Assembly (NCBI GenBank): GCA_016287565.1
Contig: JAEFAM010000007.1
Coordinates: forward strand, 1-56,395
DNA from: Clostridia bacterium
GTDB lineage: Bacteria; Bacillota; Clostridia; UBA1212; UBA1255
DNA: 56,395 bases
Reading direction: 5' to 3'
Shown here: positions 44,076 to 54,912 of the stretch, piece by piece
Numbering within the stretch: the first letter of the stretch is position 1
How the letters are laid out: every line of letters begins with the position of its first letter
Translations under genes and position numbers: made by a program
Notes under the pieces: generated by a model
What the model saw: the letters and a program-made list of their open reading frames with translations, nothing else
What the model was told of the DNA's origin: nothing
The model's database searches: none

Positions 44076-44091
44076 TAACAAAATATTGTAA
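44076..44091 (-). promoter_or_regulatory. NrdR box, promoter-proximal
   Basis: TAACAAAATATTGTAA (plus strand) fits the NrdR consensus acaCwAtATaTwGtgt at nearly all strongly conserved positions. It is centred about 16 bases upstream of the nrdD -35. NrdR represses reductase genes when dATP is high. Confidence 0.8.
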
Positions 44092-44107
44092 AAATTTTTG
44101 CGGGTAG

Positions 44108-44123
44108 CCACAATATGTAGTGG
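44108..44123 (-). promoter_or_regulatory. NrdR box, promoter-distal
   Basis: CCACAATATGTAGTGG fits the same consensus. It starts 32 bases from the first box (16-base gap), three helical turns, the standard tandem arrangement for NrdR. Confidence 0.85.
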
Positions 44124-44316
44124 TTGAAGGCGGACAATGAGGCGGGCGGGGCCCGGGGCGCCGACGGAAGCCGGTCAAGACGGCTGCGATTTTGCCGCCG
44201 ACACTGCAAAAGTCCTGAGATTCGCGTCCCGTGGCCGTTATTTCGCCGTATTTTCGATCTCGGTCCGGCTTAACCGTGCAGAACATATGAGGCCTGTGCC
44301 GCTGCTCAAAAATAAA

Positions 44317-44345
44317 TTGTTTTTAAGTCGCGCGCATGTTAAAAT
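44317..44345 (+). promoter_or_regulatory. Promoter of the AT-rich orphan gene
   Basis: TTGTTT (44317-44322) and TAAAAT (44340-44345) with 17-base spacing; a GGAGAATGGTG ribosome site lies just before ATG 44405. Confidence 0.65.
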
Positions 44346-44404
44346 CGCGAGCGTAAGAACGTTACTGATGTGGGCTGAATTGATAATATTCGGAGAATGG
44401 TGAT

Positions 44405-45199
44405 ATGATTATTACATATAGTTATTCGACCAAATGTTCAGAAGGTATGTTAAGATATTTGAATCAAAGGGGCATACCATTCAAGGAAGTGTATGGACAT
44501 CTTATTTTTGATGATGTTCTTAACTACGAAACAGTAGATGAACCATCTTTAAAAAGCGTGACGCGACTGAATGTCAACATCGAATATTCCGCAGAAGAAA
44601 TAAATAATGCGTTATTTTTTTTGGTTCAGGTCGCCCCGAAAAACGCTTTGCTGATAGATGACTTTGGCAATAAAACCTATAAATACAGTAACCATTCAAG
44701 AAGTCAAGTGGGTCCATTTAAGATAACTCGAATCTATAAGAAAAAGTGTTTAGTTGGCGTACAGCAAGATATGAGTGTAATGTTCTGTAACAAAGAACTG
44801 AAAAATATTTTGGAAGATATATCCATCGACTTTTCGTTTTGTGTTGTGGAAGGTGCAAACAACACAGAAAGAGATGATTTGTTTCAGGTTGAATCTAAGA
44901 ATCAAATACCAACAGAGTTGATAAACGTTAACTGTGATATAATAGGTGAAGATAATATTTTCAGGGCAAACAAAGTTGTTTATGATGACTGTGTTAAAAT
45001 ATGTCCCAGATTTCCAAACGTTTATGTTCCCGAACTGAACTATGCCGATATAAAAAACTATGAAGTGTTTACTACCGGTCACTGTTTCGGAAGCGGTTTT
45101 GGATACAAGATGCTTTTTTGCTCATCTCGTGTTTTTAAAAAGCTCAAAGAAACAAAGTTTTTTAAAGAGTTTAGTTTTAAACCAGTTACGTTAACGTAA
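44405..45199 (+). CDS. Unknown AT-rich orphan protein
   Basis: I do not recognise this 264-residue protein. It has no signal peptide or membrane segment and is rich in Asn, Lys, Phe and Val. The C-terminal third contains several Cys residues (CVKICPRF, GHCFGSGFGYKMLFCSSRVFKKL). Codon use is strongly AT-biased, unlike all neighbours, and it sits on the opposite strand between nrdD and nrdG, so it was probably acquired by transfer. It has its own promoter and ribosome site, which argues that it is expressed. An immunity or contact-system remnant is one possibility; nothing in the sequence proves it. Confidence 0.75.
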   Translation: MIITYSYSTKCSEGMLRYLNQRGIPFKEVYGHLIFDDVLNYETVDEPSLKSVTRLNVNIEYSAEEINNALFFLVQVAPKNALLIDDFGNKTYKYSNHSRSQVGPFKITRIYKKKCLVGVQQDMSVMFCNKELKNILEDISIDFSFCVVEGANNTERDDLFQVESKNQIPTELINVNCDIIGEDNIFRANKVVYDDCVKICPRFPNVYVPELNYADIKNYEVFTTGHCFGSGFGYKMLFCSSRVFKKLKETKFFKEFSFKPVTLT

Positions 45200-45262
45200 A
45201 CGGAGGAACAGCCTCTGTGTGCTTCATAAGGAATCCACTATCGTAAAACGCCGACACGGTGT

Positions 45263-45955
45263 TCAGATGCCCCTGAGCTCCGCGTTCGGGATATATTTCT
45301 TTATTGCCAGGAGGCATTCTTCCATTTCGGCAGGCGTTTTTCCTTTCATTACCGGGTCGATAAGGTCTCCGGAATCCTTGAAATTCTGGAGGAAGTAGGG
45401 CTCGGGCCCCGCGAGCCAGCGGCCGATGGACACGAAGTCCTCCACCGAGTGCAGCGAGTCCACCACGGTGGTGCGGAATTCGAAAGGAACGCCGGAGGAA
45501 AGAAGCATTGACGCGCTCTCTTTTATGCGGTCAAGGGAGACGCCGGGGACGCCGGAAGTGAGAGCGTATTTTTCGAGAGAATTTTTGATATCCATTGCCA
45601 CGTAATCCGCCAGGCCGCGCTCCAGCACGGTCCGGAGGACGTCGGGCCTCGTACCGTTGGTGTCCAGTTTGACCAGGAAGCCCAGGGCGCGCACGTTTTC
45701 CATAAAACCGGTCAGGCCCGGATCGAGGGTAGGTTCTCCGCCGGTGATCGCCACGCCGTCCAGCATGCCGGTGCGCTTCTTAAGGAAAGCGAAAAATTCC
45801 TCGTCTTCCATCACCGCTTCGGGGTCGATATGAGTGACGAGCGCGGCGTTGTGGCAGAAGGGGCAGCGCATATTGCACCCTGCCGTGAAGACCGTGCAGG
45901 CGATCTTTCCCGGAAAATCGAGCAGCGTCAGTTTCTGAAGCCCGTGGATCAGCAT
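45263..45955 (-). CDS. nrdG: Anaerobic ribonucleoside-triphosphate reductase activating protein
   Basis: This radical-SAM activase installs the glycyl radical on NrdD. The 230-residue protein has the N-terminal LTLLDFPGKIACTVFTAGCNMRCPFCHN, with the iron-sulfur triad in GCNMRCPFC, then ITGGEPTL and the later DTNGTRP and DYVAMDIKN. This longer form, beginning 'G.QK.tllDfPg', is the NrdG2 type common in Clostridia. It is separated from nrdD by the AT-rich orphan, so the activase has its own start signals (AAGGAAGG). Its promoter should lie in the AT-rich 46065-46105 region. Confidence 0.93.
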   Translation of the reverse strand: MLIHGLQKLTLLDFPGKIACTVFTAGCNMRCPFCHNAALVTHIDPEAVMEDEEFFAFLKKRTGMLDGVAITGGEPTLDPGLTGFMENVRALGFLVKLDTNGTRPDVLRTVLERGLADYVAMDIKNSLEKYALTSGVPGVSLDRIKESASMLLSSGVPFEFRTTVVDSLHSVEDFVSIGRWLAGPEPYFLQNFKDSGDLIDPVMKGKTPAEMEECLLAIKKYIPNAELRGI

Positions 45956-46035
45956 TTTTCAAGACCTTCCTTTTAGTGAAGGACCCTTCCGGCAGCCGCA
46001 GGACCGCCGCAGGAGCGCGATCGAAGCGCCGCCCG

Positions 46036-46056
46036 AACTACGTAAACGGCGTAGTT
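46036..46056. promoter_or_regulatory. Inverted repeat upstream of nrdG
   Basis: AACTACG (46036-46042) and CGTAGTT (46050-46056) form a perfect dyad with a 7-base spacer. It is next to an AT-rich patch with TTGACA on the plus strand (46064) and on the minus strand (46102-46097). It could be an operator in a divergent nrdG / dockerin-gene control region. It does not resemble an NrdR box. Confidence 0.4.
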
Positions 46057-46222
46057 AAGAGTCTTGACATATATGTTATAATTATACTGGCTCTTTGTCA
46101 ATCCCGGGCGCCTGCCTCCGGAAACGCCCTTTTCGAAACGGCGCGCGGTCAACGGCATTTGACGAACACGGAAGCATTTTTACAGAAACAGAAGATAAAG
46201 CCCCCGACGGGAGAAAGCTCAG

Positions 46223-48487
46223 ATGTATATCCGCAAAAGGCAGCCAGGAGAACGTTGTCCGGCGCCGCCAAGGGTCGTAAAGACCGGGCGGCAGGGGAGT
46301 TTTGCGGCTGTTTTTGCCTGTACGGCGGTCGTCGTCGCGGCATTGACGGCGGCGGTGCTCGCCGCTGCGCTGTTCGGCGGAGCTTTCGGCGGCGCAGGCA
46401 ACAGCGCTTCCCGTGTCCTGGCAGCGGGCAAATTAAAATCCGTCAGCTGCTTCGATCCCGTTTATTATTCCGAAAACGACGAAGTCACCGCCTCGGCGGA
46501 CGCGGCGTCATACAATTACTATTCCGATCTGCGCGCCTCATACGGCCTGGACGCCTGCGACAACAGCAGCGCGCTTTCCGGCCTGGCTTCCTACGCCGCC
46601 ATCTCGGCAGTCTCCGGAGACGTGCCCGTGTCCGGGGCCTCTGCTGCCCAGGCCAGATCCGCCTCCGCAGGTTCCGCCATATCCTCCTCGGCAGGGAGCG
46701 TCAGCGGCGTTAACGGGTTCGTCTTCAAATATTTCACGGACTTTTCGATTACCGACGCCGGAAGAGCGGCGGAGGCCTTTATAGGCTCTCTTATGAATAC
46801 GGACAGCAGCCGCACCGTGCTGCTCTCTTCCATAAAAAGCTGCGGCATGGCTTCTGCCATCAGAGTCACGGAATACGGCACCGAATGCTGCTTCGTATTT
46901 TTCTATTCCACGGAACGGCTTTCTTCCGGCGCATCCCAGACCATAACGGGGATGCTGCCCGCCGTAAAGAGCGTTTCAGGAGACCTGCCCGCAGAATTGG
47001 CTTCAGGCGCCGCGGGAGAACTCACCGTAAAGAAGGGCGCGACGGTTACCGAAAACATGCTGAAAGACGCCTGCGGCGTCAATGACCTTCGCGGCCGTCC
47101 TGTTTCCGTGAGCTTTGCCGGTTCAGGTGTCGATACTTCCGCCGCGGGCACGGCGACGGTCAACGTGTCGTTGTCCTCCGGGGGCCGCAGCGTGGGTTCG
47201 TACGTGACGCTGAACGTGCTTGAAAACGTGGCTCCGGCATTGCCCGAAAACGCGGTGAAGTTTTACGGCGTGCCTGACGGCGAGATATTGAACGTGCAGC
47301 CTCAGACGCCTTTCGCAGGCAGCGGCACCAAAGGGCTCGTTACCTCTCCCGCGCTGGTGGGAAGCGGCGATACGGGCAGCTTCAGCCAGGCGAGAGTGTT
47401 CATAAAAGACGCCTCGGGCAGCGTATTTACGGGGACCGTGGCTTTCGAATCCGGCGGGACCGAATACGCCGCGGCGGAGCTTGTCACCACGGACCTTAAA
47501 GGGTTGACGGTCAGGACTCCGGGAGGAGCGGCGCTCAAGGCCGGGGGGCAGGCGGTATTGCGGCTACAGACCAGCTCGGTAGACATACCCAAACCGGGAA
47601 GCGGCTCGGGCTCCGGAGGCGCCTCGGGAGCGGTTAAGATACGGTACACTTACGAGCTTCCGGGAGGGAAGAAACTGACTCTGGTCAAGGCAGATCCGAC
47701 TGCGGTATGGAACCCGGAGGTCAAGGGCGTTTACAGGATCACGGCGGAAGTTATCGACGGATCCGGTGCGGTGATCTACTCCGCTTCGGTGAAGATAGAT
47801 GTGGCAAAAAAGGACGAAGTGGGATATAATGACCCGGGTACCGAGCCTACCGCATCGCCCGCCGCATCGCCTACCGCGTTGCCCCCGCCGGTGCCTACGG
47901 CTGTGCCCACCACTGCGCCTACCGCTGTGCCAACTACTGCGCCCACGACCGTGCCTACCACGGTGCCTACGACCGCGCCCACGACTGCGCCTGCCACTGA
48001 GCCCACGACCGGACCTACCGCAGGGCCTGCCGACGGACCGGAACTGACGTTCCTTTCGGAGAAACTCCGTACCGAAGAGACCTCCTCCGGCATCGTCCTG
48101 ATCAGGGGCATAGGCGCTGATACTTCCGTAGCGTCGTTGTCCGAGCTGCTGGCGGTCACGGGAGGCGGGAACGGCTCGCTGACCGTGGTCAAAGCCGACG
48201 GCACTCTTCAGGGGAACGACGCGGCCGTTGCCACCGGCAACAAGATCCTGCTGATCAGCGGCGGAAACGTGGTCTCCGAATATACCGTGGTGATAAGCGG
48301 CGACGTCAACGGCGACGGACAGGTGGGAATAGGCGATTTCGCCAAGATGAGGCAGCAGCTTCTGAAGGGCGGCATCATCGTCGAGATATACGTTTACGCC
48401 GGAGACCTGAATGGCGACGGAGAGCTTGGAATAGGAGATTTCGCGAAACTGCGTCAATATCTCCTTGGTAAGATAAAGTTAGACTGA
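46223..48487 (+). CDS. Exported protein with CAP-like domain and C-terminal type I dockerin
   Basis: The 754-residue protein has a long hydrophobic N-terminal signal or anchor (about 25-60) and a degenerate CAP/SCP-like domain (about 93-232: NYYSDLRASYGL..., then FIGSLMNTDSSRTVLLSSIKSCGMASAI..., ...CFVFFYS). Ig-like segments and a Pro/Thr linker (about 536-606) follow. The dockerin (about 690-752) has two Ca-binding loops, DVNGDGQVGIGD and DLNGDGELGIGD. Each is followed by a nearly identical F-A-K-M/L-R-Q-Q/Y-L-L helix, so two-way binding is possible. A cohesin-domain gene follows within 20 bases and is the natural partner. GGGAGAAAG precedes the ATG. Confidence 0.85.
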   Translation: MYIRKRQPGERCPAPPRVVKTGRQGSFAAVFACTAVVVAALTAAVLAAALFGGAFGGAGNSASRVLAAGKLKSVSCFDPVYYSENDEVTASADAASYNYYSDLRASYGLDACDNSSALSGLASYAAISAVSGDVPVSGASAAQARSASAGSAISSSAGSVSGVNGFVFKYFTDFSITDAGRAAEAFIGSLMNTDSSRTVLLSSIKSCGMASAIRVTEYGTECCFVFFYSTERLSSGASQTITGMLPAVKSVSGDLPAELASGAAGELTVKKGATVTENMLKDACGVNDLRGRPVSVSFAGSGVDTSAAGTATVNVSLSSGGRSVGSYVTLNVLENVAPALPENAVKFYGVPDGEILNVQPQTPFAGSGTKGLVTSPALVGSGDTGSFSQARVFIKDASGSVFTGTVAFESGGTEYAAAELVTTDLKGLTVRTPGGAALKAGGQAVLRLQTSSVDIPKPGSGSGSGGASGAVKIRYTYELPGGKKLTLVKADPTAVWNPEVKGVYRITAEVIDGSGAVIYSASVKIDVAKKDEVGYNDPGTEPTASPAASPTALPPPVPTAVPTTAPTAVPTTAPTTVPTTVPTTAPTTAPATEPTTGPTAGPADGPELTFLSEKLRTEETSSGIVLIRGIGADTSVASLSELLAVTGGGNGSLTVVKADGTLQGNDAAVATGNKILLISGGNVVSEYTVVISGDVNGDGQVGIGDFAKMRQQLLKGGIIVEIYVYAGDLNGDGELGIGDFAKLRQYLLGKIKLD

Positions 48488-48505
48488 CGTACCGGAGCGG
48501 ACCGA

Positions 48506-50635
48506 ATGTTTAAGAAAGAGAATGAAGGAAAAAAGAATATTCGTTTCGGAAGCAGATCCCTTTTCGTTGCCGTTTTCGCCGTGATCGCCGCCGCGCTGAC
48601 AGCTGTGCTGACGCTGGGGGGCCCGGCCAACGTTTCTACGGTACGGGCGGAGAACAGGGCGTATTTCGAATTGTCCACCGACGAGATCGAGCCTGGCGGG
48701 ACCTTCGTATTGACCCTGAAATACCAGTGCGACGTGGAAGTCACGGGCAGCCTGATAACGGTGGAATTCGGTTCGAAAGTCGAATACGTGGGCAGCGACA
48801 AATCTGGCATGCTGGCGGATACGGTCTCCTGGTCCCAGGACGTTCCGGGCCTTGTGACAGTGCTCCAGGCAGACGGCAACGGCACCGGTTCGGGCACTCT
48901 TTGCAAGATAACCCTGAAGGTGGCGGACGGCAGCCCCAGGGACGAAACGGAGACAATCAAGGCCACGCTCAGGCAATATTCCGACGAGAATTACGACGAG
49001 TTCAAGCCCGATACTGTTTATTCTAAAAAGCTTTACATTCCGCCGAAGCCTACGGAGAAACCTACCGCCACGCCTTCTCCCACGCCTTCGCCTACACCGA
49101 CGCCTACGGAGAAGCCTACTGCGACTCCTTCGCCTACGCCAACGAAGACGCCGGACCCCACGCGAACTCCCACGGCCACTCCGGACGTTACGCCTTCGCC
49201 TGAACCTACAGAGTACGCTGCGGAAACGCCGGACGCGCCTCCCACGGATGACGTTACGGATGATCCTTCTTCCGCGCCATATACAGGGGAGCCTACGGAG
49301 CCCGCAAGCCCCGGAGCTTCTTCGGACGTCACTTTCGACCCCTCCGCCTCTCCCGATACCACCGAGCCCGTCACGTCAGGAGCTCCCGAAACGGGAGACC
49401 CCTACGGCTCTTCCGGGCCCGTCGTTTCTGCCACGCCCGGCGGCCAGACGGACAATGAACTGCCTACGGCTCAGGTGACGCCCGGCAATGACGCCGCCAC
49501 CGATCCCGGCGAAAAGACCGTCAACGGCGATGAGGACGATGAATTCCTGTTCTCAGTCAAATCGGTAATACTCTGGATATTCGCGGCGGTGTTCGTGGGC
49601 ATCTGGACCGGCATAGCCGTCGGATATCTTATCTGGGGCAGAAACCGCAAAAAGAAAAACGGGGAAGCCGGGACAGGCGGAAAAGACGTATTCACCGATC
49701 TCATAATCATAATTCTGTGCGCTTCTATGCTGTTCGCGGCAGGGCGCGCCGGCCTGAAACTGTTGCCTGAAAAGAGCGGCGTTTACGCGGCGGAGCCCGG
49801 GGAAGCTTCAGACACTTCCGACCCATCGGAACTCGAAACAAAGGCTCCCGCGGAGCCTGACGACACTCCCGGAACGCCTGAGGAAACGCCGGACCAGGCC
49901 ACTGACGTGCCCGAGACCGACGCTCCCGCCACCGAGACCCCGCCTGCAGATACCGAAGTTCCTGCCACTGACGCGCCCGAAACGGAGGCGCCCACCGACG
50001 TTCCCGCTACGGACGTGCCGGCCACCGGCGAGCCTGCTACCGAAACTCCCGATGTCACCGACGGACCTGCCACAGACGAGCCTACGCCGGGCGAACCAAC
50101 TCCGGACGTGACCGAAACGCCCGAAAATACGGACGTGCCGGAAGAGACGGAGACTCCCGAGGCGCCCACTGCCACGCCCGAAATAACGGACGTGCCGACG
50201 CCGTCGCCCACGAGAACGCCTTATCCCACCAGGACTCCCACCGAGGTCCCGGAAGCCACCACGCCTCCCACGCTGGGGAAATTGACGCCGCCGCCCGTAA
50301 GCGGTTCCGCCGCCAGAGTGACCGAGACGGGAGGGCAGGATATCGACGCCACCGACGCGCCAGCCACCGGAACGAGGGCGGACAATATTGCCGCGCTGGA
50401 AGAGAATACCACATACCGGCTTTCGGATTTCATTCAGACGCTGTGCTACATCGCCTACGGCCTGGCCGGGCTGCTCCTGCTGATCGGGCTGATCAGGATA
50501 ATCTGGCTGCTGGTCTTTAAGAAGGATATTGTGCCTCCCGCGGAAGACGGCGAAAAGACGAAGAAGAAAAAAGGCAAGCTGAACAAGGACGTAAAGGCGG
50601 GAGACGTTGACGTGAAGCAGGACAACTGGTCCTGA
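48506..50635 (+). CDS. Multi-pass membrane protein with extracellular cohesin-like domain
   Basis: The 709-residue protein has a signal peptide (about 1-48), a cohesin-like beta-sandwich (about 49-178: RAYFELSTDEIEPGGTFVLTLKY, ITVEFGSKVEYVGSDKSG, DGNGTGSGTLCKITLKV), a Thr/Pro linker (180-340), membrane helices near 350-372 and 396-416 joined by a basic cytoplasmic loop (RNRKKK), a second Thr/Pro/Asp segment (425-615), a third helix (640-670) and a Lys-rich cytoplasmic tail. The topology places both linkers outside. Cellulosome anchoring proteins use SLH or sortase anchors; a three-helix anchor with a cytoplasmic tail is unusual. The dockerin gene immediately upstream suggests a dedicated pair. 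Confidence 0.8.
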   Translation: MFKKENEGKKNIRFGSRSLFVAVFAVIAAALTAVLTLGGPANVSTVRAENRAYFELSTDEIEPGGTFVLTLKYQCDVEVTGSLITVEFGSKVEYVGSDKSGMLADTVSWSQDVPGLVTVLQADGNGTGSGTLCKITLKVADGSPRDETETIKATLRQYSDENYDEFKPDTVYSKKLYIPPKPTEKPTATPSPTPSPTPTPTEKPTATPSPTPTKTPDPTRTPTATPDVTPSPEPTEYAAETPDAPPTDDVTDDPSSAPYTGEPTEPASPGASSDVTFDPSASPDTTEPVTSGAPETGDPYGSSGPVVSATPGGQTDNELPTAQVTPGNDAATDPGEKTVNGDEDDEFLFSVKSVILWIFAAVFVGIWTGIAVGYLIWGRNRKKKNGEAGTGGKDVFTDLIIIILCASMLFAAGRAGLKLLPEKSGVYAAEPGEASDTSDPSELETKAPAEPDDTPGTPEETPDQATDVPETDAPATETPPADTEVPATDAPETEAPTDVPATDVPATGEPATETPDVTDGPATDEPTPGEPTPDVTETPENTDVPEETETPEAPTATPEITDVPTPSPTRTPYPTRTPTEVPEATTPPTLGKLTPPPVSGSAARVTETGGQDIDATDAPATGTRADNIAALEENTTYRLSDFIQTLCYIAYGLAGLLLLIGLIRIIWLLVFKKDIVPPAEDGEKTKKKKGKLNKDVKAGDVDVKQDNWS

Positions 50636-50651
50636 TGCGCTGGTCTGAGCC

Positions 50652-51518
50652 ATGTTCTGGTACGTTTTTATAATCGTTATCTGCTCCCTTATCATAATAG
50701 GGTCAATAGTTTTAAGAAGGATGCGGCTGCGTGCCGGAGAACTGCTGATGGTGGAAACGGCTTTTCCGTCGAAGGCAGGGGAAGGCGGCGCGGCCCGTTT
50801 CTGTTTCATTTCCGACCTGCACATTTCTATGATGCCCGTGAAATGGGGCGCCATCCTGGACGCCGTGAAGGAGTCCGGCGGAAAATTCCTGCTCATAACT
50901 GGAGACCTGGTCAATAAGATCTCCGAATTCGAACTGGCGAAGCAATTCATCATGACGATGACAATGGGCGCCGGCATCCCGGTGATCATCACCATGGGCA
51001 ACCACGACAACGACGCCGCGGAGGCTTTTCCCGGGGGCAGGGACGCGTTCATGGCAGAATTGAAAGCGCTTCCCGGAGACGTGCGCGTACTGGACGACGA
51101 GTATACGGTCGTTGACGGCGTGATGGTCGGAGGCCTCAACGACTTCCATTACAGCGACCGCGACCGACGGGAACTGATAAAAGAATGGGAAGGGATCGCG
51201 GCCTCGAAAGGGCTCGAACTGTTCATTGCCACCCACAACGCGGACGTGCTGCTGGAACTGGGAGAAGACGAAGAACTGAGCCGGGGCGTTGCCGGAGTGC
51301 TCGCGGGCCACACCCACGGCGGCCAGATGAAAATGTTCCGCAAGCTGGAATTCTCGGTGCTGAAAAAGGACAAACTGCCCCGTCAGGGCATATACTACGG
51401 CAGGCACCTCGTCAACGGTTACGAACTGTATATCACCTCCGGCGTAGGCTGCTCCCTGGGTCCCTGGAGATCGGGCACGAATCCCGAAGTGGTGGTTGTA
51501 ATTTCGGCTCCGATGTGA
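50652..51518 (+). CDS. YkuE-type membrane-associated metallophosphoesterase
   Basis: The 288-residue protein has one N-terminal membrane segment (about 2-22) and a calcineurin-like phosphoesterase domain with all metal motifs: ISDLHIS, TGDLVNK, TMGNHDND, ATHNADV and LAGHTHGGQ. Similar proteins act at the membrane on phospholipid-like or nucleotide substrates; the substrate is unknown. It follows the cohesin gene by 16 bases. The codon usage and linker style match the host, with no sign of transfer. Confidence 0.85.
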   Translation: MFWYVFIIVICSLIIIGSIVLRRMRLRAGELLMVETAFPSKAGEGGAARFCFISDLHISMMPVKWGAILDAVKESGGKFLLITGDLVNKISEFELAKQFIMTMTMGAGIPVIITMGNHDNDAAEAFPGGRDAFMAELKALPGDVRVLDDEYTVVDGVMVGGLNDFHYSDRDRRELIKEWEGIAASKGLELFIATHNADVLLELGEDEELSRGVAGVLAGHTHGGQMKMFRKLEFSVLKKDKLPRQGIYYGRHLVNGYELYITSGVGCSLGPWRSGTNPEVVVVISAPM

Positions 51519-51524
51519 TAAAGT
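51496..51524 (+). promoter_or_regulatory. Possible promoter for the small P-loop gene
   Basis: TTGTAA (51496-51501) and TAAAGT (51519-51524) with 17-base spacing lie across the end of the phosphoesterase gene; GGGGAGG follows before ATG 51557. Confidence 0.45.
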
Positions 51525-51556
51525 ATAGTCAACGATTATCCGGGGAGGCGGTTAAA

Positions 51557-51964
51557 ATGATAAAGGTATTCTACGGAAAGAAAGGCACCGGCAAGACTAA
51601 GCAGATGCTCGAATCCGCAAACGCTATCGTAAAGGAATCAAACGGCGCGGTGGTATACATCGACGACAGCAACGAGCTCCTGATGAAGCTCTCGCATAAG
51701 ATCAGATTTATCAACATTCTCGACTATCCTGTGTTCGGATCGGACGCGTTTCTGGGATTTATCTGCGGAGTGGCTTCGCAGAACTACGACATTGAAACCA
51801 TATTCATCGACGGATTGACATATATAGTACACCAGGACGCGGAGTCCCTGAAGAAATTCTTCGACGGCATCGCCAAGATCTCCGAGGAGCACAACGCGGA
51901 CTTTTATATCAGCATAAACGGCGACGAGGAGACCATGCCCTCGTTCATAAGACAGTACACCTGA
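51557..51964 (+). CDS. Small P-loop ATP-binding protein
   Basis: The start at ATG 51557 is set by GGGGAGGCGG; the frame is open far upstream, inside the phosphoesterase gene, but that part is a shadow. The 135-residue protein has Walker A GKKGTGKT (7-14) and a Walker B-like IETIFIDGL. Between them is VVYIDDSNELLMKLSHKIRFINI, and the end (FYISINGDEETMPSFIRQY) is beta-rich. Similar short ATPases occur in many Clostridia, often next to priA-type operons, as I recall. Function is unknown; it may be a minimal RecA-fold regulator. Confidence 0.75.
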   Translation: MIKVFYGKKGTGKTKQMLESANAIVKESNGAVVYIDDSNELLMKLSHKIRFINILDYPVFGSDAFLGFICGVASQNYDIETIFIDGLTYIVHQDAESLKKFFDGIAKISEEHNADFYISINGDEETMPSFIRQYT

Positions 51965-52039
51965 TCCCGCCGGAAAAAGAGTGAAGAACGGATCTTCCGG
52001 TGAAGATGCGCGTCTCATTCGGAAAGGATTACCGGAGAT

Positions 52040-54418
<2,379 letters not shown>

Positions 54419-54444
54419 GAGGAAACCGAAGAGGAGCGGATATC

Positions 54445-54912
54445 ATGGCAATAAGACGCATCAGGACCGAAGGAGAAGAAATACTCAGGCTGAAATGCAA
54501 GCCGGTCAAGGAAGTGACCGAGAGCATCCGCAGCCTTATAGACGATATGTTCGAGACGATGTACGCCTCGGACGGTGTGGGACTGGCCGCGCCTCAGATA
54601 GGCATACTCAGGCGGATCGCCGTGATCGACGACACCCAGGGGAACAAGATAGCGCTCATAAATCCCGTGATCACGTCTTTCGAAGGAGAACAGACCTGCA
54701 CCGAGGGCTGCCTGAGCCTTCCCGGATACCAGGGAGAAGTGGTCAGGGCTAAAAAGATACACGTGGAGGCGATCGACCTGAACGGAAAGCCGGTCTCCTT
54801 CGACGCGGAAGATTTCTTCGCAGTGGTGTGCCAGCACGAGATCGACCACCTGGACGGGGTGCTCTATAAGGACAAGGCGGAGAACTACCGCAAGCAGGAG
54901 GCGGCTCAATGA
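54445..54912 (+). CDS. def: Peptide deformylase
   Basis: The enzyme removes the formyl group from nascent proteins. The 155-residue protein carries all three motifs: GVGLAAPQIG (44-53), EGCLSLPG (88-94 with metal ligand Cys89) and QHEIDHLDG (His131, Glu132, His135). The stop overlaps the fmt start by four bases (ATGA), coupling removal and addition of the formyl group, the usual def-fmt pairing. Confidence 0.97.
   Translation: MAIRRIRTEGEEILRLKCKPVKEVTESIRSLIDDMFETMYASDGVGLAAPQIGILRRIAVIDDTQGNKIALINPVITSFEGEQTCTEGCLSLPGYQGEVVRAKKIHVEAIDLNGKPVSFDAEDFFAVVCQHEIDHLDGVLYKDKAENYRKQEAAQ

Larger units (their letters stand above)
43880..44404. other. Divergent regulatory region between nrdD and the AT-rich orphan
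   Basis: It contains the nrdD leader, promoter and NrdR boxes (to 44123), then about 190 GC-rich bases with no credible gene, and finally the plus-strand promoter of the orphan at 44317-44345. Composition turns AT-rich from about 44300. Confidence 0.6.

Noticed and set aside
46064-46088. Plus-strand promoter TTGACA with TATAAT or TATACT before the dockerin gene
   Set aside because: The spacings are 7 and 13 bases, too short for a standard promoter; kept only as an AT-rich control region.
51185-51556. N-terminal extension of the small P-loop protein
   Set aside because: It lies inside the phosphoesterase gene in another frame; the Walker A motif is normally near the N-terminus as in the ATG 51557 product.
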